64,000 nucleotides of DNA from positions 124,001 to 188,000 of the forward strand of contig SRUQ01000006.1 in the NCBI GenBank assembly GCA_004791255.1, written 5' to 3'. The translations under genes and the position numbers were made by a program. This stretch comes from a bacterium M00.F.Ca.ET.205.01.1.1 (GTDB lineage: Bacteria; Pseudomonadota; Alphaproteobacteria; Rhizobiales; Rhizobiaceae). Of the stretch, positions 61,788 through 64,000 are shown in pieces; position 1 is the first letter of the stretch, and every line of letters begins with the position of its first letter. The notes beneath the pieces are model-generated. The model did not search any database and was not told the DNA's origin. It saw only the letters and a list, made by a program, of their open reading frames with translations.

Positions 61788-61991
61788 TCAGTCCTTCTTC
61801 TGTGAAGGTTCGGCCTGCTCCAATTGGCTAAGCAACTGGGCGAAGCGATCCGGCACATCGTCGGAGACCAGGTCGTCGTAATATTGTTTGAGTTTGCGCC
61901 CTATTTCGGAATTTGGTCCGAGCGGGTCGCCCGCACCGTTCCGGCGCCTGCCCGCGGCGCCAGCCAGAATGTCTTTCGCCATATCCTTCAT
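61788..61991 (-). CDS. nepR: anti-sigma factor NepR
   Basis: The 67-residue protein has the NepR core GPNSEIGRKLKQYYDDLVSDDVPDRF, two short helices joined by a linker, which bind either EcfG or PhyR. The ATG follows AAGGGCG; a GTG at 62012 would add seven residues and another ATG lies three codons downstream, so the exact start is uncertain. It is the first gene of the nepR-ecfG operon and is itself behind an EcfG-type promoter, giving positive feedback with the inhibitor. Confidence 0.9.
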   Translation of the reverse strand: MKDMAKDILAGAAGRRRNGAGDPLGPNSEIGRKLKQYYDDLVSDDVPDRFAQLLSQLEQAEPSQKKD

Positions 61992-62080
61992 TTCGCCCTT
62001 AATTCCCAGCACTCAGGCCGCTCAACACAACGCAATACAAAGCAAGCGGCACCTTTGTCTGGTTGCCCATCCCGAATTCA

Positions 62081-62105
62081 AACGCCGTCCCGGCATATTA
62101 GTTCC
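62081..62105 (-). promoter_or_regulatory. EcfG-type promoter of nepR-ecfG
   Basis: On the minus strand GGAAC, 16 bases, CGTT. It is about 90 bases before the nepR ATG and divergent from the phyR promoter, with nine bases between the two -35 boxes. Confidence 0.88.
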
Positions 62106-62114
62106 ATCAAGGTC

Positions 62115-62139
62115 GGAACTTTTTCGGAGAGCCGACGTT
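62115..62139 (+). promoter_or_regulatory. EcfG-type promoter of phyR
   Basis: GGAAC, 16 bases, CGTT on the plus strand, 71 bases before the phyR ATG. Confidence 0.88.
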
Positions 62140-62210
62140 TCAATCATCGGGGCTTGCAACCGTCCTGACCTGAACCTTAAACATCGCGTCATCTGAGGGA
62201 GACGTCCATT

Positions 62211-63005
62211 ATGAGCCTTTCCGCCACCATCGCTCCGCATCTGCCGTTCCTGCGCCGATTCTCGCGCGCCGTGTCGGGATCGCAGGAAAGCGGCGATGCG
62301 CTGGTCGCAGCGATGCTTGAGGCCATCATCGCCGATGTCGACATGTTTCCCGAGGCATCGAGCGACCGCATAGCTCTGTACAAGGTTTTCGCCAAGCTTT
62401 TCACTTCGGTTGCCATCCGCGTTCCGCAGGAGCAGGCGCAGTCGGCTTGGGAACAGCGCGCCGCCGCCAATCTCAACGCGATCGCGCCGCTCCCTCGTCA
62501 GGCTTTCCTGCTGGTCGCCGTCGAAGGTTTCAGCGAGGATGAGGCGGCCGAGGTCCTTGGGGTAGGCGAGCAGCGATTCTCCGAACTGCTCGCTGAGGCC
62601 AGTAGCGAGATTTCCCGCCAGGTGGCGACCGACGTGCTGATCATCGAAGATGAGCCGCTGATCGCCATGGACATAGAAGAGATGGTCGAGAGCCTCGGTC
62701 ACCGCGTCGTCGGCACGGCGCGTACCCATGCCGAGGCGGTGACGATATTCGGCAAGACGCGGCCGAAGATGGTGCTGGCCGACATCCAGCTCGCCGACGG
62801 CAGTTCGGGTATCGAGGCCGTAAACGAGATTCTGTCGTCGACCCCGGTGCCGGTGATCTTCATCACCGCATTCCCCGAACGCCTGCTGACCGGCGAGCGG
62901 CCCGAACCGGCCTTCCTGGTCACCAAGCCGTTCAATCCCGACATGGTCAAGGCCCTGATCAGCCAGGCATTGTTCTTCGACCGTCAGGCGAAGGCCGCCG
63001 CCTAG
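62211..63005 (+). CDS. phyR: stress response regulator PhyR (anti-anti-sigma factor)
   Basis: The 264-residue protein has an N-terminal sigma-like domain (about residues 5-130; LFTSVAIRVPQ, LPRQAFLLVAVEGFSEDEAAEVLG) that lacks DNA-binding function in this family and mimics EcfG for NepR. The C-terminal receiver (about 140-258) has LIIEDEPLIAMDIEEM, the phospho-Asp in MVLADIQLADGSSG and LVTKPFNPD. On phosphorylation it opens and sequesters NepR. The divergent nepR-ecfG is the standard alphaproteobacterial arrangement. A terminator follows. Confidence 0.95.
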   Translation: MSLSATIAPHLPFLRRFSRAVSGSQESGDALVAAMLEAIIADVDMFPEASSDRIALYKVFAKLFTSVAIRVPQEQAQSAWEQRAAANLNAIAPLPRQAFLLVAVEGFSEDEAAEVLGVGEQRFSELLAEASSEISRQVATDVLIIEDEPLIAMDIEEMVESLGHRVVGTARTHAEAVTIFGKTRPKMVLADIQLADGSSGIEAVNEILSSTPVPVIFITAFPERLLTGERPEPAFLVTKPFNPDMVKALISQALFFDRQAKAAA

Positions 63006-63041
63006 AGCACACGCCGCCATCAGGGAAGAACGCCGCGATTG

Positions 63042-63076
63042 AAGGCCGTCCGGTGCCGTGCCTCGGGCGGCCTTTT
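63042..63076 (+). terminator. Rho-independent terminator after phyR
   Basis: AAGGCCGTCCG and CGGGCGGCCTT pair with one mismatch around a 12-base loop, and TTTT follows immediately. It starts 37 bases after the phyR stop. Confidence 0.75.
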
Positions 63077-63159
63077 GGCAGGCCCGGATGCGTCATCCGC
63101 CGATTTCCAGCCAGGCTTCGTTCCAGCATTTGCAAGCGCCGTCTTTTTCGGCGAATGGT

Positions 63160-63184
63160 GGAACAAACCGCATCTGCACACGTT
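63160..63184 (+). promoter_or_regulatory. EcfG-type promoter of the DUF1328 gene
   Basis: GGAAC, 16 bases, CGTT on the plus strand, 29 bases before the ATG. Confidence 0.85.
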
Positions 63185-63213
63185 TTTATCGCACAATTCG
63201 AAGGAGATGAACC

Positions 63214-63378
63214 ATGCTTTACTGGGCGCTCGTATTTCTCGTCGTGGCGATCATCGCCGGCGCGCTTGGTTTCGGCGGCATCGCCGGCACCTCCGCCGGG
63301 ATAGCGCAGATTTTGTTCTTCGTCTTTCTCGCGTTTCTCGTCATTTCGCTTCTCGCCGGCTTGTTCAGACGGGCGTGA
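63214..63378 (+). CDS. DUF1328 (YtjA-like) small membrane protein
   Basis: The 54-residue protein is two hydrophobic helices joined by a Gly-rich turn (LVVAIIAGALGFGGIAGTSA, ILFFVFLAFLVISLL) with a basic end FRRA, the full DUF1328 pattern. AAGGAG lies seven bases before the ATG. The gene sits right behind an EcfG-type promoter and a terminator follows. Relatives are stress-induced small membrane proteins without a known activity. Confidence 0.92.
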   Translation: MLYWALVFLVVAIIAGALGFGGIAGTSAGIAQILFFVFLAFLVISLLAGLFRRA

Positions 63379-63433
63379 GCGTGATCATTCAGCCGAACAC
63401 TGGAAGCCGCACCCCTCAAACGGTTTCCAGCCA

Positions 63434-63482
63434 CCGCCGGGCGGAGTCCTTCAAAGGGACACCGTCCGGCGGACCGCTTTTT
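63434..63482 (+). terminator. Rho-independent terminator after the DUF1328 gene
   Basis: CCGCCGGGCGG and CCGTCCGGCGG form an 11-bp stem with one mismatch; GTCC/GGAC pairs inside it. CTTTTTGG follows a few bases after the stem, so the T-run is slightly distant. Confidence 0.7.
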
Positions 63483-63502
63483 GGGCCCGAGAAAATCGCA
63501 TG

Positions 63503-63527
63503 GGAACCCATTCGACCGTAAGCCGTT
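63503..63527 (+). promoter_or_regulatory. EcfG-type promoter of the PAS-containing kinase
   Basis: GGAAC, 16 bases, CGTT on the plus strand, 30 bases before the ATG of the gene that runs off the right edge. Confidence 0.82.
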
Positions 63528-63556
63528 CAGCCTGAGTTGGGCGGACAGGTTGGCCT

Positions 63557-64000
63557 ATGAGTTTCAAAAGCAGAGATAGACAGGGAGGCACACGGAGCGA
63601 CGAAGTCATCGCTCTGCATCCCGCCGAAAGCGGCATGCAACTCGGTCGGGCTCTTCTTCACGCTCTGCACAATGCCGGCATTTCCGTTCTCTATCAGGAT
63701 CGCGAGATGAAGACCGTCTGGGCGCGCAACATGCGTGCGCCCTGGGCCTCCGAAACCGGCGACAGCAACGGCATCCTGCCGCCGGCCCAGGCCAATCGCA
63801 TCAGCGGTGCCAAGCGCGACGTCATCGCTTCAGGCAATCCGCAGCGGCTTGAGATCGGCGTCCCGGCCGAGGATGGCGTCCGCTGGTTTGAGGTGTGGAT
63901 CGATGCCGACCATGGCGATGGCGGCGACGTGCAGGGCGTTGTCACTACGATGGTCGAGACAACTGAGCAGAAACGCCGCGAGCAGACGCTGACAGCGCTG
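63557..64000 (+). CDS. 5' part of a PAS-containing sensor kinase, probably HWE/HisKA_2 type
   Basis: An open frame of 148 codons runs to the window end without a stop. It reads as a PAS domain (about residues 28-140; LLHALHNAGISVLYQDREMKT, WFEVWIDADH) ending with a VVTTMVETTEQKRREQTL linker that usually leads to the phospho-His domain of HWE/HisKA_2 kinases. These kinases phosphorylate PhyR, so its place after phyR and an EcfG-type promoter makes a PhyK-like role likely. No membrane segment is seen in the visible part. Confidence 0.8.
   Translation, partial: MSFKSRDRQGGTRSDEVIALHPAESGMQLGRALLHALHNAGISVLYQDREMKTVWARNMRAPWASETGDSNGILPPAQANRISGAKRDVIASGNPQRLEIGVPAEDGVRWFEVWIDADHGDGGDVQGVVTTMVETTEQKRREQTLTAL

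Noticed and set aside
1..64000. Genomic island with tRNA attachment or integrase
   Set aside because: I saw no tRNA gene, integrase, transposase or direct-repeat boundary. Composition looks even, apart from A/T-rich promoter regions.

Overview
The window is GC-rich (low-to-mid 60s percent by eye) chromosomal DNA from an alphaproteobacterium of the order Hyphomicrobiales, most likely Mesorhizobium or a close Phyllobacteriaceae relative. Supporting signs are a NepR/PhyR/EcfG general stress module, many ABC importers, DUF930 and GutM-type genes, and the intergenic repeat families typical of rhizobia. I saw no rRNA, tRNA, CRISPR array, transposase or phage gene.

Left part (1-12.8 kb): a GutM-type gene upstream of a cut-off gene; a conserved hypothetical; a HAD hydrolase; a proline-rich DUF930 protein; a four-gene operon (SAF-domain oxidoreductase, E1 alpha, E1 beta, E2) for a 2-oxoacid dehydrogenase complex without its own E3; a metallophosphoesterase; 3-hydroxybutyrate dehydrogenase; a patatin/DUF3734 remnant; and a Pit phosphate transporter. 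The E2 linker carries an in-frame 120-bp palindromic element.

Second part (12.8-30.8 kb): a ROK repressor divergent from a six-gene sugar uptake operon (binding protein, two permeases, SIS-domain enzyme, PfkB kinase, ATPase) that resembles Amadori-compound or amino-sugar use; a 1018-residue kinase-peptidase-aminotransferase fusion divergent from an Lrp regulator; a TetR-controlled RND efflux pump; an L,D-transpeptidase; and two small membrane proteins. Signal transduction follows (30.9-35.1 kb): two OmpR-type regulators, one with a degenerate receiver, and a hybrid histidine kinase.

Third part (35.5-51.6 kb): a catabolic island for what I infer is a methylated cationic amine. It has a Rieske oxygenase, a class III aminotransferase, a Pot-type ABC importer with two binding proteins, a flavin amine oxidase, a methyltransferase, a BetI-like TetR regulator, two phytoene-desaturase-like flavoproteins, a GcvT-like protein and an 85-residue partner. 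Three TTGAAC-N5-TTCAA dyads lie in its promoter regions and would tie it into one regulon. This is the best candidate for an undescribed system. A dipeptidase, an Mhq-like operon and a formylglycine sulfatase/phosphonate monoester hydrolase follow.

Right end (56.5-64 kb): a general stress response neighbourhood. Eight GGAAC-N16/17-CGTT sites, the EcfG consensus, lie in front of a triple PRC-barrel protein, a diacylglycerol-kinase-like gene, a 58-residue membrane protein, a DUF883/holin-like pair, nepR-ecfG, phyR, a DUF1328 protein and a PAS-containing kinase that runs off the end. A decayed HWE-kinase remnant sits among them.
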